Positions 18,287 through 27,307 are shown, counted from the first letter of the stretch. The stretch is DNA of 41,409 nucleotides from Marinicella sp. (GCA_028284365.1 JANQRW010000065.1:1-41409), one strand, 5' to 3'. Numbers and translations: made by a program. Notes: generated from the letters alone by a model not told the origin.

Positions 18287-18901
18287 ATGAACTGGCTCGC
18301 TCACACCTTACTATCCACCAGACAAATTGATTACCAACTAGGTAATGTGTTGGCTGATCCTTTGCGAGGCAAGCCCTGGCCAGAGGCGAGCCAAGCTTTA
18401 CGGTATGGTATGAAAATGCATCAGGCCATTGATAAATTCACTGATTCACATGGCATCATCCGTCGCAGTAAATCTTTGTTGGGAGAGTCTGGGCATTTAA
18501 AGGGTGTGGTTTTGGATTTGTTGTACGATCATTTTTTATCGCAAAGTTGGCATGATTATTGTGTTCTTGACTTAAATGATTATTTGTACCAGTTTAACAA
18601 GGCGGCGAACCAATCTGCCCAAACATACCCACAGAAACCACGTTTAATCATAAACAGCATGTCTGAATCCAACCTGTTAGGTCAGTACCAGAGCTTTTCA
18701 GATTTTCAAAGGGCATTGCAGCGAATTGATCAACGTTTATCAACTCGCATAAGAGCCAAAGAAACTGCCACTGAATATTTACCAGTGGTTGCTGAAAATT
18801 ATGATGATTTATTGATGAATTTCAGTGAATTCTTTCCTCAATTAATAGCGCATTTTAAAAGCCATCAATTTGGTAGTGAGAATGATCATTTTCTTAAGTG
18901 A
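18287..18901 (+). CDS. acpH: [Acyl-carrier-protein] phosphodiesterase
   Basis: The 204-residue product matches AcpH (DUF479): MNWLAHTLLS, GNVLADPLRG, MHQAIDKFTDSH, and LLYDHFLSQSW, which carry conserved Asp/His residues of this HD-like fold. AcpH removes the 4'-phosphopantetheine arm from ACP to regenerate apo-ACP. The ATG sits about 100 bases after uup and is followed by a convergent MarR gene. Start chosen because MNWLAH is the conserved N-terminus. Confidence 0.9.
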   Translation: MNWLAHTLLSTRQIDYQLGNVLADPLRGKPWPEASQALRYGMKMHQAIDKFTDSHGIIRRSKSLLGESGHLKGVVLDLLYDHFLSQSWHDYCVLDLNDYLYQFNKAANQSAQTYPQKPRLIINSMSESNLLGQYQSFSDFQRALQRIDQRLSTRIRAKETATEYLPVVAENYDDLLMNFSEFFPQLIAHFKSHQFGSENDHFLK

Positions 18902-18926
18902 AATCTCGTTTATGGTTTAATAATTT

Positions 18927-19349
18927 TTAACTCAAAATACGATTAAATTTTGCTATTAGGTGTTGTAACTGCTCTTGTTCTTTGTCGCTGAATTGGCTCA
19001 TCAAATCTTTTTCATACTGCAATGCATCTGGAATGACGGCTCGCATTAAGTATTTACCACGTTTATTTAACTCATAATTTTTGGCGCGGGCATCTAATGG
19101 ATGTGGATGCTGAGTGAGGTAATCTTTCTCTACCAGGCTTTTTAAAGTACGACTGATACGAACTTTATCCATTTGTGACAGTTGCGCGATTTTTTTGGCT
19201 GTTATGTCTGGGTTTTTATACAAAATCACCAGTACACGCCATTGTGAAATGTTTATTCCAAACTGATCTTGATAGTGTTCGGCAATACCTTTCGATATTT
19301 TTAAACTCAGTACCGAGAGTTGATAGGGTAAAAAATCATTCAGCTCCAT
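18927..19349 (-). CDS. MarR family regulator, probable repressor of the homogentisate genes
   Basis: The 140-residue protein has the MarR winged-helix pattern: ISQWRVLVILYKNPDITAKKIAQLSQMDKVRISRTLKSLVEKDYL and the wing HPLDARAKNYELNKRGK. MarR proteins are dimers that bind palindromic sites and release them on binding aromatic ligands. It is divergent from hpd, and the shared 104-base gap holds a perfect palindrome, so it probably represses hpd-hmgA-fahA and itself and responds to a pathway intermediate. That role is inferred from context. Confidence 0.88.
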   Translation of the reverse strand: MELNDFLPYQLSVLSLKISKGIAEHYQDQFGINISQWRVLVILYKNPDITAKKIAQLSQMDKVRISRTLKSLVEKDYLTQHPHPLDARAKNYELNKRGKYLMRAVIPDALQYEKDLMSQFSDKEQEQLQHLIAKFNRILS

Positions 19350-19379
19350 GGAGTCATTTTAACCACAAAATAGTTACAA

Positions 19380-19410
19380 ATGAAACAAATAATAGTTTCA
19401 TATGAAACTA
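19380..19410. promoter_or_regulatory. Probable MarR operator in the hpd promoter region
   Basis: TAGTTTCATATGAAACTA at 19393-19410 is a perfect 18-bp palindrome. A further ATGAAAC half-site at 19380-19386 faces GTTTCAT at 19395-19401. The site lies between the MarR gene and hpd, immediately upstream of a TTAAAAT that could be the hpd -10. Confidence 0.75.
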
Positions 19411-19453
19411 AATCCGGTTAAAATGGCTTTTTAATAATCACCGGGGACTGCAT

Positions 19454-20482
19454 ATGTCAGCAACTATCAATGGTTTTGGCTTTATCGAATATTCAGCTGA
19501 TGATGCCACACCTTTACACCAATTATTCAGGCAAATGGGTTTTACTGCCATAAAACAACACAAATCAAAGCCCATCACTTTATACCGCCAAGGCCAAGTC
19601 GACTTTTACATCAATGAGTGTAAAACTGGTTTTGCGGCTGATTTTCGACATGAACATGGTCCATGTGCGTCAGGCTTTTCGATTGTGTTCGATAACAAGG
19701 AAGCTGCTTTGGAACACAGCCTCAAAGGCGGTTCGGAACCATTGGAAGTGACCAATGGCCTAAACTTTCCAGCCATAAAGGGCATCGGTGATGCGGCCTT
19801 GTACGTTTTGGATAAGGAGAGTTATGCGACCATGCTTGAGGCAGATTTTGATGACATATCAGGCATACACCAAACACCCACAGGTTTTGGGCTGACTTTC
19901 ATTGATCACCTGACGCATAATGTGTATTTTGGTAACATGGAAAAGTGGAGCGAATATTACGAAAATTTATTTAACTTCAGCGAAATCAGATACTTTGATA
20001 TCAAAGGCCAGAAGACTGGGTTGGTTTCAAAAGCCATGACCAGTCCTAATGGTTCGGTGAAGATTCCCTTGAATGAATCAGAAGATCCTAAGTCTCAAAT
20101 CAATGAATATCTGGATGAGTACAAAGGTGAGGGTATACAACACATTGCTTTGTATACAGAAAACATTTATGAGTCAATTGAATCAATGCGCGCAGCTGGT
20201 GTTGAGTTCTTACAGACGCCGGAAACCTATTACAGTATTATCGATAAAAGGGTTCCTGAACATGAAGAAGATGTGGAAAGGATGCAAAAAAATCACATCC
20301 TGATTGATGCGGACGAAGCCACCCAAAAACAAATTTTACTGCAAATTTTTACCAACACCAATATAGGCCCAATCTTTTTTGAAATCATACAGCGCAAAGG
20401 CAATGAAGGATTTGGTGAAGGTAACTTTCAGGCTTTGTTCGACTCAATTGAGTTGGAACAACAACGTCGCGGTTACTTATAA
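19454..20482 (+). CDS. hpd: 4-hydroxyphenylpyruvate dioxygenase
   Basis: The 342-residue protein is the usual length for bacterial HPPD. The three predicted iron ligands are visible: H152 in IDHLTHNVYFG, H230 in GIQHIALYT, and E310 in GPIFFEIIQRKG. The C-terminal GFGEGNFQALFDSIE is the lid helix region of the family. It converts 4-hydroxyphenylpyruvate, the transamination product of tyrosine, to homogentisate. It is the first gene of hpd-hmgA-fahA; hmgA starts 12 bases after its stop, preceded by AAGGAG. Confidence 0.97.
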   Translation: MSATINGFGFIEYSADDATPLHQLFRQMGFTAIKQHKSKPITLYRQGQVDFYINECKTGFAADFRHEHGPCASGFSIVFDNKEAALEHSLKGGSEPLEVTNGLNFPAIKGIGDAALYVLDKESYATMLEADFDDISGIHQTPTGFGLTFIDHLTHNVYFGNMEKWSEYYENLFNFSEIRYFDIKGQKTGLVSKAMTSPNGSVKIPLNESEDPKSQINEYLDEYKGEGIQHIALYTENIYESIESMRAAGVEFLQTPETYYSIIDKRVPEHEEDVERMQKNHILIDADEATQKQILLQIFTNTNIGPIFFEIIQRKGNEGFGEGNFQALFDSIELEQQRRGYL

Positions 20483-20494
20483 GGAGTAAACCTG

Positions 20495-21625
20495 ATGAAT
20501 GGCAAATGGTTTAATTTCTATAAAAAACAAGGCAAAGTCGCTAAACAGGCACATCTGGGCTTTCCGAAAGACAGTTATGAACGTGAAATGGGTAAAGAAG
20601 GTTTCTTTGGCCCGGTCACTCATTTTTACCATCAGAATAAGCACACAGGCTGGATTGATTTCCAGGGTGACAATCGCCCCCGAGCTTTTGACAGTAATTT
20701 GTTTGGTTCGTATCAAGCAACACCGTGGGATGCACCTGTGTTGATGAAAAATAACAGTGTTAAAATCCGCATGCTCAAAATGGATGCCAGCATGAATCAT
20801 TTGGTACGTAATGCCGATGGTGATGATTTATTGTTCTTCCATCAGGGCACAGCCGATTTGTATTGTGATTTTGGTCATTTGGTGCTCAAAGAAGGTGACT
20901 ATTTGATGTTACCCAAAGGCACTATGTGGCGCCTTGAGGTCAGTAACCCATGTGAAATTCTGATGGTTGAAGCAACCAATGGTCATTACCAATTACCAGA
21001 TAAAGGTTTACTTGGTCCCAATGCCATTGTTGATGCAGCGGTTTACCGAACACCTGAAATCAACGACAACTTCAAAGCCCAATACAGCAATGATGATTGG
21101 ACAGTACAAGTTAAACGCTTGCAAAAGCTTTCTACCATCAATTATCCGTTCAATCCTTTGGACGCGATTGGGTGGCAAGGAGATCTGATGCCAGTGGCAT
21201 TGAATTGGCGTGATATTTCACCATTGATGAGCCATCGCTTTCATGTACCACCTTCAGCACACACTACATTTTTAGGCAATCGTTTTGTGATTTGTACGTT
21301 TGTACCGAGGTTGTTTGAAACAGACCCGGAAGCACTTAAAGTGCCCTTTTATCATAACAATGATGACTATGATGAGGTGTTGTTTTACCATGCGGGTAAT
21401 TTCTTCTCACGTGATAATATCCACCCAGGCATGATCACTTTGCATCCCACTGGTTTTACCCATGGACCACATCCTAAAGCCATGAACAATGCTTTTGAGC
21501 ACAAAAATGCCATGACTGAAGAAGTGGCTGTGATGATTGATACCCGTGATCCACTGGAAGTGTGTGATGCAGCGGAGCAGGTGGAATGGCCTGAGTATGT
21601 GAACTCTTGGAAAGAAGATAAATAA
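20495..21625 (+). CDS. hmgA: Homogentisate 1,2-dioxygenase
   Basis: The 376-residue cupin-type dioxygenase has the conserved C-terminal active-site block: H287 (FYHNNDDYDEVLFYHAG), E294 and H323 (HPTGFTHGPHP), matching the His-Glu-His iron ligands of homogentisate dioxygenases, with the family segment FFSRDNIHPGMITLHP. It opens the ring of homogentisate to maleylacetoacetate. It is shorter than the roughly 430-residue canonical enzymes, as are some bacterial homologues. Close spacing to hpd implies cotranscription. Confidence 0.94.
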   Translation: MNGKWFNFYKKQGKVAKQAHLGFPKDSYEREMGKEGFFGPVTHFYHQNKHTGWIDFQGDNRPRAFDSNLFGSYQATPWDAPVLMKNNSVKIRMLKMDASMNHLVRNADGDDLLFFHQGTADLYCDFGHLVLKEGDYLMLPKGTMWRLEVSNPCEILMVEATNGHYQLPDKGLLGPNAIVDAAVYRTPEINDNFKAQYSNDDWTVQVKRLQKLSTINYPFNPLDAIGWQGDLMPVALNWRDISPLMSHRFHVPPSAHTTFLGNRFVICTFVPRLFETDPEALKVPFYHNNDDYDEVLFYHAGNFFSRDNIHPGMITLHPTGFTHGPHPKAMNNAFEHKNAMTEEVAVMIDTRDPLEVCDAAEQVEWPEYVNSWKEDK

Positions 21626-21633
21626 CTAAATGT

Positions 21634-21713
21634 TATTCCTGCGAAGGCGGGAATCTGGCATGACATAAATATTAGATCATAAACTAACAAGATTCCCGCC
21701 TTAGCGGGAATGA
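21634..21713. repeat. REP-like inverted repeat between hmgA and fahA
   Basis: The arm ATTCCTGCGAAGGCGGGAATCT (21634-21655) faces AGATTCCCGCCTTAGCGGGAATGAC (21689-21713). The arms match over nearly their whole length, so the transcript can form a long hairpin, and each arm is itself partly self-complementary (ATTCC...GGAAT). The consensus resembles dispersed REP-type elements of proteobacteria. It lies inside the presumed catabolic operon and could stabilise or attenuate the upstream mRNA. Confidence 0.8.
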
Positions 21714-21729
21714 CGAGATAGGTAGAACT

Positions 21730-22710
21730 ATGAAATTAACCACCATAAATAACCAAACCCGTGATGGCCAGTTGGCTGTCGTTAGTCGTGATGGCAAAAG
21801 AGCTGTGACCGTTCCAAACATTGCCATGACCATGCAACAAGCCTTGGATCATTGGGAACAAGTGGCGCCACAATTGAATACCATTTACCAACACTTGAAT
21901 GAAGAAGGCTTGAATGATGCTTTTAATTTGAAAATGGAAGATGTTTTGGCACCTTTACCCAGAGGGTTACATTTCCTTGATGGCAGCGCTTATCTTGCTC
22001 ATGTTGAAAGGGTGCGCAAAGCCCGTGGTGCTCAGATGCCACCGAGCTTTTTGGAAGACCCATTGATGTATCAGGCGGTCAGTGATGGTTTTTTGGCTCA
22101 CGATCAAGACATAGAAGTGGTGAGTGAAGAATATGGCATTGATTTTGAAGCTGAAGCAGCAGTGATTACTTCTGATGTGCCCATGCATGTATCACCTGAA
22201 GAGGCGGGCGGATACATTCAGTTAATCTGCATATTGAACGATGTTTCACTGCGAAATTTAATTCCAGCCGAATTGGCCAAAGGTTTTGGCTTTTTACAAT
22301 CAAAGCCAAGAACTGCGTTATCACCATTCTTTGTTACCCCAGATGAACTGGGCGATGCATGGCAGGATAACAAGATTCACTTGCCGATGCGCACTTGGTT
22401 GAATGGTGAATGGTTTGGTGAGCCTGATTGTGGTGTTGATATGCAGTTTAACTTTGCTGAACTGATTGCCCATGCTGCTAAAACCAGGCCGTTGTGCGCT
22501 GGCACCATCATTGGCTCTGGCACCATCGCTAACCATGACATAAGTAAAGGTTCCACTTGCCTGGCTGAGAAACGTGTTTTGGAAGTGATCGCCAACGGTA
22601 AACCCTCAACACCATTTATGAGCTTCGGCGATGACGTTAAAATTGAAATCACTGATCATGATGGTCACAACATCTTTGGTACCATTCATCAGAAAGTGGT
22701 TAAATACTGA
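21730..22710 (+). CDS. fahA: Fumarylacetoacetate hydrolase family protein
   Basis: The 326-residue protein has the FAH-domain signature: SPFFVTPDELGDAW, LPMRTWLNGEWFGEPD, and GTIIGSGTIANHD, with acidic residues (YGIDFEAEAAVIT) that bind the metal ion. As the third gene after hpd and hmgA it is expected to hydrolyse fumarylacetoacetate, or maleylacetoacetate directly, to acetoacetate and fumarate. The REP-like element separates it from hmgA by about 100 bases. A terminator follows. Confidence 0.92.
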   Translation: MKLTTINNQTRDGQLAVVSRDGKRAVTVPNIAMTMQQALDHWEQVAPQLNTIYQHLNEEGLNDAFNLKMEDVLAPLPRGLHFLDGSAYLAHVERVRKARGAQMPPSFLEDPLMYQAVSDGFLAHDQDIEVVSEEYGIDFEAEAAVITSDVPMHVSPEEAGGYIQLICILNDVSLRNLIPAELAKGFGFLQSKPRTALSPFFVTPDELGDAWQDNKIHLPMRTWLNGEWFGEPDCGVDMQFNFAELIAHAAKTRPLCAGTIIGSGTIANHDISKGSTCLAEKRVLEVIANGKPSTPFMSFGDDVKIEITDHDGHNIFGTIHQKVVKY

Positions 22711-22738
22711 CTGACTTCGGCACCAATGAATCGATACA

Positions 22739-22764
22739 AAGCTCGTTAATTCGGGCTTTTTTTT
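22739..22764 (+). terminator. Rho-independent terminator after fahA
   Basis: AAGCTCG pairs with CGGGCTT (one G-U) across TTAATT and is followed by a run of eight Ts. It closes the hpd-hmgA-fahA unit. Confidence 0.75.
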
Positions 22765-22823
22765 GCGTTTATCTTTTATGTTCAAGGTGGCATAATTGAT
22801 GACATTAAATATCAATAAATAGA

Positions 22824-25094
22824 ATGAGTGAAACCTTTTCCAGCCAATCAACCGATTCATTTCGTGAACTATTGACTTTAGGTAAATGTAATTTACTCGT
22901 AACCACTTACCAGGCTGGGCAGGTGGTGATGGTCAGACCTCAAGGGCAGGGTATTAACACCCATTTCATGGCTTTTGATCGGCCCATGGGTGTGGCTAAA
23001 CGAACCAATGAAATTTCAATTGGTGGTACTGCATCAATCACTACTTTCAGAAATTTGGCAGCGGTTGGTCCAAAAGTAGGACAAGGTGAGCATGTAGATG
23101 CTTGTTACATCCCGCGTAAGCATCATGTCACTGGACAAATTGATATCCATGAGATGGGCTATGACAGGTTTGATAAACTGTGGTTTATCAATACCAAAAT
23201 GTCATGTCTGGCGACTTTTGATAACGATCACAGTTTCAAACCAGAGTGGCGACCACCTTTTATTACTGAATATGACTTAACTGATCGTTGTCATCTGAAC
23301 GGGCTGGGTTTTCGTGATGGTGTGCCTCGCTATGTCAGCATGTTAGGTGCTTATGATGAGCCAGGTGGCTGGCGCAAAAATAAAATATCGGGTGGTCAAA
23401 TCATGGACATCACCACCAATGAGGTGATGGTGGATGGTTTGTGTATGCCGCATTCGCCACGCTGGTTCAAAGGTGCTCTGTGGTTTTTATCATCCGGTTC
23501 GGGTCAATTGATGAAAATGGAGTTGGGTAAGGCACCTGAAGTGGTTGCTGAGTTGCCGGGGTTTGCTCGTGGTATGGATTTCATCGATCGTTATGCAATC
23601 ATTGGTTTGTCACAGATTCGTGAGAGTTCAACCTTTGCAGGACTGCCTTTGACCAAACGGGTTGAAGAACGACAAAGTGGTGTGTGGGTGGTGGATACAA
23701 ACAATGGCCAGATAGTGGCATTTCTGGTGTTCACCGGTAATGTGCAAGAAGTTTTTGAGGTCAAAGTATTACCACATCAATTTGCAGCCATTTTAGACAT
23801 GCAAAGCCCCTTTTTACCCAACTCTTACGAGTTGCCGGATTTTGTGCTGAATAACCTGGCGCAAACAGATCCTGTGCAGGGTGCACTAGATGTGGCTTCC
23901 CGTGCTCATGTGAATGGTGAATTAGATGAAGCCATTAAGCAATATGAAGAGATCCTGATTCATTTCCCTGAGCATGCAACCACCAATCATCAATACGGGG
24001 TGTGTTTGGTAGATGCAAAGCGTTGGGATGAGGCCATTAAGCAATTACAAAAAGTACTCCAAAATGATCCAGATAATGCGGAAGCGATGAACTTTTTGGG
24101 CTGTACTTATTTAGAAAAAAACGATCATGATAACGCCATGTATTGGTTCGATCAATCCATTGAAACTGATCAGCAATTTGCGCAAGCTCATTTTAATCGT
24201 GGTATGTTGCTATTGAAACAAAAGCAGTATGAACAGGGGTGGAAAGAATATGGCTGGCGCTGGCAAACCCCGCAGTTTGTACCGTTTAAGTGTGATAAAC
24301 CACAGTGGAAGGGCGAAGACATCAGTGACAAAACCATCTTGGTTCACTCTGAACAAGGCAATGGCGATCACATCATGTTTTGGCGTTTTTTGCCACTGTT
24401 GGCAGAAAGGTGTAAAGAGGTTATTTATTTTGGCCCTGAAAATTTAGCACCACTGGTGGCTGAAATTAAGGGTGTGAGCCAAAGTCGAGTGCCAGGTGCC
24501 TTGAGTACAGATTTATTTGATGTGTTTTGTCCACTGATGAGTTTACCGAGGTATTTGGGCATAACGCTGGAAAATTTACCTGCACCTGAAAGGTACGTTA
24601 ACATCCCGTCTCAAGTGGTGGTGAGTGAACTGAAAGGCAAGTGCAAGATTGGGTTGTCATGGGCCGGTTCTCCCACCCACATAAACAATCAAAATCGCTC
24701 GCTTGAATTAGTTGAATTGCTTAAAGTCGTGGAAGAAGTGGATGCCCAGTTTTATTCCTTACAAATGCCCATCACTTCTGAGGAACGTGAATTATTAAAA
24801 AAATATGGCGTGGTCGATTTAGAGCCAGAATTACCAGGTTATGCGAGGACTGCAGCTTTGGTTGATCAGATGGATTTGGTGATTTCGATTGATACTGCCA
24901 TTGCTCATTTATCAGCAGCTTTAGGGAAAACAACCTGGGTGTTATTGTGTCAAAATGCCGATTGGCGTTGGCACTTAGAGGGTGATGACAGTGAATGGTA
25001 TCCAAGTGCTCAATTGTTCAGAAAAGCGCCATCAGATTCAGATTGGAAACGGTTGATTGCTGTTGTTAGTTCAAAACTGAAGTCCAGTTTCTAA
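22824..25094 (+). CDS. TIGR03032/DUF4915 - TPR - GT9-like glycosyltransferase fusion protein
   Basis: The 756-residue cytoplasmic protein has three parts. Residues 1 to about 340 match the TIGR03032 family (NLLVTTYQAGQV, RPMGVAKR, MGYDRFDKLWFINTKMSCLATFD, YVSMLGAYDEPGGWR, PHSPRWF). Residues about 345-460 are TPR repeats (LDEAIKQYEEILIHFPEHA, WDEAIKQLQKVLQNDPDNA, HDNAMYWFDQSIETDQQF). The remainder is the GT9-like domain frequently found after TPRs (VHSEQGNGDHIMFWRFLP, GLSWAGSPTH, SLQMP, DLVISIDTAIAHLSAALG, WRWHL). No signal peptide is seen. It may assist a surface or secreted glycan or peptide modification; the substrate is unknown. It follows the fahA terminator, so it is separately transcribed. 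Confidence 0.88.
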   Translation: MSETFSSQSTDSFRELLTLGKCNLLVTTYQAGQVVMVRPQGQGINTHFMAFDRPMGVAKRTNEISIGGTASITTFRNLAAVGPKVGQGEHVDACYIPRKHHVTGQIDIHEMGYDRFDKLWFINTKMSCLATFDNDHSFKPEWRPPFITEYDLTDRCHLNGLGFRDGVPRYVSMLGAYDEPGGWRKNKISGGQIMDITTNEVMVDGLCMPHSPRWFKGALWFLSSGSGQLMKMELGKAPEVVAELPGFARGMDFIDRYAIIGLSQIRESSTFAGLPLTKRVEERQSGVWVVDTNNGQIVAFLVFTGNVQEVFEVKVLPHQFAAILDMQSPFLPNSYELPDFVLNNLAQTDPVQGALDVASRAHVNGELDEAIKQYEEILIHFPEHATTNHQYGVCLVDAKRWDEAIKQLQKVLQNDPDNAEAMNFLGCTYLEKNDHDNAMYWFDQSIETDQQFAQAHFNRGMLLLKQKQYEQGWKEYGWRWQTPQFVPFKCDKPQWKGEDISDKTILVHSEQGNGDHIMFWRFLPLLAERCKEVIYFGPENLAPLVAEIKGVSQSRVPGALSTDLFDVFCPLMSLPRYLGITLENLPAPERYVNIPSQVVVSELKGKCKIGLSWAGSPTHINNQNRSLELVELLKVVEEVDAQFYSLQMPITSEERELLKKYGVVDLEPELPGYARTAALVDQMDLVISIDTAIAHLSAALGKTTWVLLCQNADWRWHLEGDDSEWYPSAQLFRKAPSDSDWKRLIAVVSSKLKSSF

Positions 25095-25105
25095 TCAAAG
25101 ACAAA

Positions 25106-25182
25106 GAAGCCTGACTTAAATTGCAAGTGGCTTCCACATAAGCATCAAGCTGGCAAATAGTTTGGTAATAATTGCCAGCTTG
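25106..25182. terminator. Hairpins between convergent genes
   Basis: CAAGCTGGCAA (25146-25156) pairs perfectly with TTGCCAGCTTG (25172-25182), an 11-bp stem; a smaller GAAGCC/GGCTTC pair is at 25106-25111 and 25129-25134. They lie between the convergent TIGR03032 and trhO genes. T-tracts are poor, so a terminator role is tentative. Confidence 0.4.
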
Positions 25183-25255
25183 GGTGTAGTCTTGTTGTCA
25201 AAGTAGAGCATAAGCCCACATATTTAGTATATACAGCTACTTGGTAACAAGAATA

Positions 25256-26269
25256 TCATTCAATGGCAGTCTTCTCAGCTTCTCGCATGGCATTTTTTTT
25301 AGCTGATTTTTCTGCTTTGCGTTTGGCAATGGCCTCAGCTGCTGACATACCAATGTGGTCTTCGCCACGGGCTTTGGCTAACTGCATTTGTTTCTCACGT
25401 TCTGCGAATTGGGCTCGTTGCTCAGCTGTGGTTTTGTCATAACAATGGTGACAACTCACTCCCTTTTGGTAATGTGTTGATTTCTTGTCGTCTTCAGTGA
25501 TGGGATAACGACAGGCATAACACTGGTCGTATTGGCCTTTTTCCAAGTCATGATTCACTGCCACACGGTTATCAAATACAAAACATTCACCTTCCCAAAG
25601 GGTATCATCAGCAGGCACTTTTTCCAGGTATTTCAGAATGCCGCCTTCAAGGTGGTAAACCTCATCAAAGCCTTGTTCTTTCAAATAGGCAGTGGATTTC
25701 TCACATCGGATGCCACCGGTACAAAACATGGCGACCTTTTTGTGCTTTTCAGGGCTTAAATTTTGCTTCACATATTCTGGGAATTCGCGAAATGTTTCAG
25801 TATTTGGGTTGATCGCATTTTTAAAGGTGCCGATGCCATACTCATAGTCATTACGGGTATCAACCAATACCACCTCAGGGTCAGAAATCAAGTCGTTCCA
25901 GTCTTCAGGCTTAACATAAGTGCCAACCACTTTCTTTGGGTCAATGCCTTCGACACCCATGGTGACGATTTCTTTCTTTAGCTTGACCTTAGAACGATAA
26001 AAGGGCATTTCATCAGTGTATGACTCTTTGCTGTCCACGTTGACCAATCGTTCATCTTGACGTAAAAATGATTTAACTGCATCAATGCCAGCCTGGCTAC
26101 CAGCTATGGTGCCGTTAATTCCCTCACTGGCAAGTAATAAGGTGCCTTTGACATCATTGGCTTTCATAACAGCCAACAAAGGTTCTCGTAAGGTTTGGAA
26201 ATTTTCTAAACGCACAAAATGATACAGCGCGCTGACGACTATAGGGGCTTGCCCTGAGTTGTTTGACAT
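25256..26269 (-). CDS. trhO: tRNA uridine(34) hydroxylase TrhO (rhodanese family)
   Basis: The 337-residue protein has the YceA/TrhO layout: an N-terminal acylphosphatase-like domain ([29 protein letters not shown]), a rhodanese domain with the active-site Cys183 in [11 protein letters not shown], and a C-terminal Cys-rich part with C250/C253 (CYAC) and C273/C276 (CHHC). TrhO hydroxylates U34 of tRNAs on the way to cmo5U. I chose ATG 26269 because it is preceded by GGAGAAC and matches the family N-terminus; a longer frame upstream to 26395 is probably spurious. Confidence 0.95.
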   Translation of the reverse strand: MSNNSGQAPIVVSALYHFVRLENFQTLREPLLAVMKANDVKGTLLLASEGINGTIAGSQAGIDAVKSFLRQDERLVNVDSKESYTDEMPFYRSKVKLKKEIVTMGVEGIDPKKVVGTYVKPEDWNDLISDPEVVLVDTRNDYEYGIGTFKNAINPNTETFREFPEYVKQNLSPEKHKKVAMFCTGGIRCEKSTAYLKEQGFDEVYHLEGGILKYLEKVPADDTLWEGECFVFDNRVAVNHDLEKGQYDQCYACRYPITEDDKKSTHYQKGVSCHHCYDKTTAEQRAQFAEREKQMQLAKARGEDHIGMSAAEAIAKRKAEKSAKKNAMREAEKTAIE

Positions 26270-26478
26270 GTTGTTCTCCTGCTGACCTGAACGTAAATCA
26301 GGCGCAAATGTTGTAAAAGCTGTTATTTTAATGATGATTGGGTGTTTTGCAAATTCATTATCGAATAAAGACAGGGCTTGGCTCTGTGCAGCCAATGAAT
26401 TTGCCTTCAGTGAGCGGAGTTGAAGTGAAGTTAGAGCGGCTGTTTGTCTCTGGTGATTTGTTTAAGGCAATGAGTCGC

Positions 26479-27120
26479 TTAGGGCAGTACACTAGGGAAA
26501 TGGTATTGGAATCCATCGTTATACAATTTATATTTCGGCATGACTTGAATAAATAATTTTGAACCTAAAAAATCATCAAGCCAGTTTTGTAAAGCTGGGA
26601 TGGGCAGTTGGTCAAACCATTTTTTATTAACAAAAGCATATTGACGAATAAATGGGAACAGCGCCACATCTGCTAACGTCATTCGATCGCTTAAAAGATA
26701 ATCATTGGCTTGTAATCGTTTATTGAGAGATTGTATGAACGGCAGGGTTAAATTTCGGTGTTGTGTTTCGTTTAGTTCAGGATACCTGTCTGCGTATTTG
26801 TATCGATCCAGTAAGGGTTTAAATTGTTCATCATTCTCTTTAATTAATTTTAGGCTGTTATCAATTTTCTGTAGCCAGTTATCTGGGTCGTTTTGTTGCA
26901 ATGCCCAAAGCATCACATCCAGGCTTTCATCAATCACTTGACCACCAGAGGTAATTAATACAGGCACAGTGCCCTTGGGAGAATGTTTAAGCATATCATC
27001 AGGTTTGTCACGCAGCATTAACTCTCGCAGTTCAAGATTTACGCCTGCATTAGCCAGTGCCAGGCGTGCTCTGATCGCATAAGGACAGCGTCTGAAGGTG
27101 TACAAAACATGATTATTCAT
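26479..27120 (-). CDS. Glutathione S-transferase family protein
   Basis: The 213-residue protein starts MNNHVLYTFRRCPYAIRARLAL, with CPYAIR as the N-terminal catalytic/thiol motif of a thioredoxin-fold GST. The conserved cis-Pro motif is KGTVPVL, followed by IDESLDVMLW. A helical C-terminal domain contains MTLADVALFPFIRQYA. Substrate is unknown. It resembles Grx-like GSTs (CPYAIRARL) rather than zeta-class maleylacetoacetate isomerase. Its ATG overlaps the stop of the upstream YwbE-like gene by 8 bases, so the genes are cotranscribed. A longer start at 27150 is less likely. Confidence 0.85.
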   Translation of the reverse strand: MNNHVLYTFRRCPYAIRARLALANAGVNLELRELMLRDKPDDMLKHSPKGTVPVLITSGGQVIDESLDVMLWALQQNDPDNWLQKIDNSLKLIKENDEQFKPLLDRYKYADRYPELNETQHRNLTLPFIQSLNKRLQANDYLLSDRMTLADVALFPFIRQYAFVNKKWFDQLPIPALQNWLDDFLGSKLFIQVMPKYKLYNDGFQYHFPSVLP

Positions 27121-27307
27121 GGATTTTTTTAACGCGGCCGACAGTACCATCGTTTAGTTTGACCTTGATGCCATGTGGGTGATTGGGGGAGTTGGTCAAG
27201 ATTCGAGCAATGTTACCTTGGGTTAATTCGCCACTTCTTTGGTGTCGTTTTTGAACCACGGAAACTGTCATGCCAATTCTTAATTGATTTCGTTGGGTGC
27301 CGCTCAT
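27113..27307 (-). CDS. YwbE family protein (DUF2196)
   Basis: The 64-residue protein matches YwbE: RNQLRIGMTVSVVQKRHQRSGELTQGNIARILT and a C-terminal HPHGIKVKLNDGTVGRVKKI. It is a small beta-rich cytoplasmic protein of unknown function. It overlaps the GST gene by 8 bases and is divergent from the YciI gene. Confidence 0.85.
   Translation of the reverse strand: MSGTQRNQLRIGMTVSVVQKRHQRSGELTQGNIARILTNSPNHPHGIKVKLNDGTVGRVKKIHE

Noticed and set aside
26270..26395. N-terminal extension of TrhO
   Set aside because: The residues before ATG 26269 do not resemble the family and a GGAGAAC precedes that ATG.
26479..27120. GST as the missing maleylacetoacetate isomerase (maiA)
   Set aside because: The N-terminal motif is CPYAIRARL, not the Ser/Cys motif of zeta-class enzymes, and it is cotranscribed with ywbE, 4 kb from the catabolic genes.
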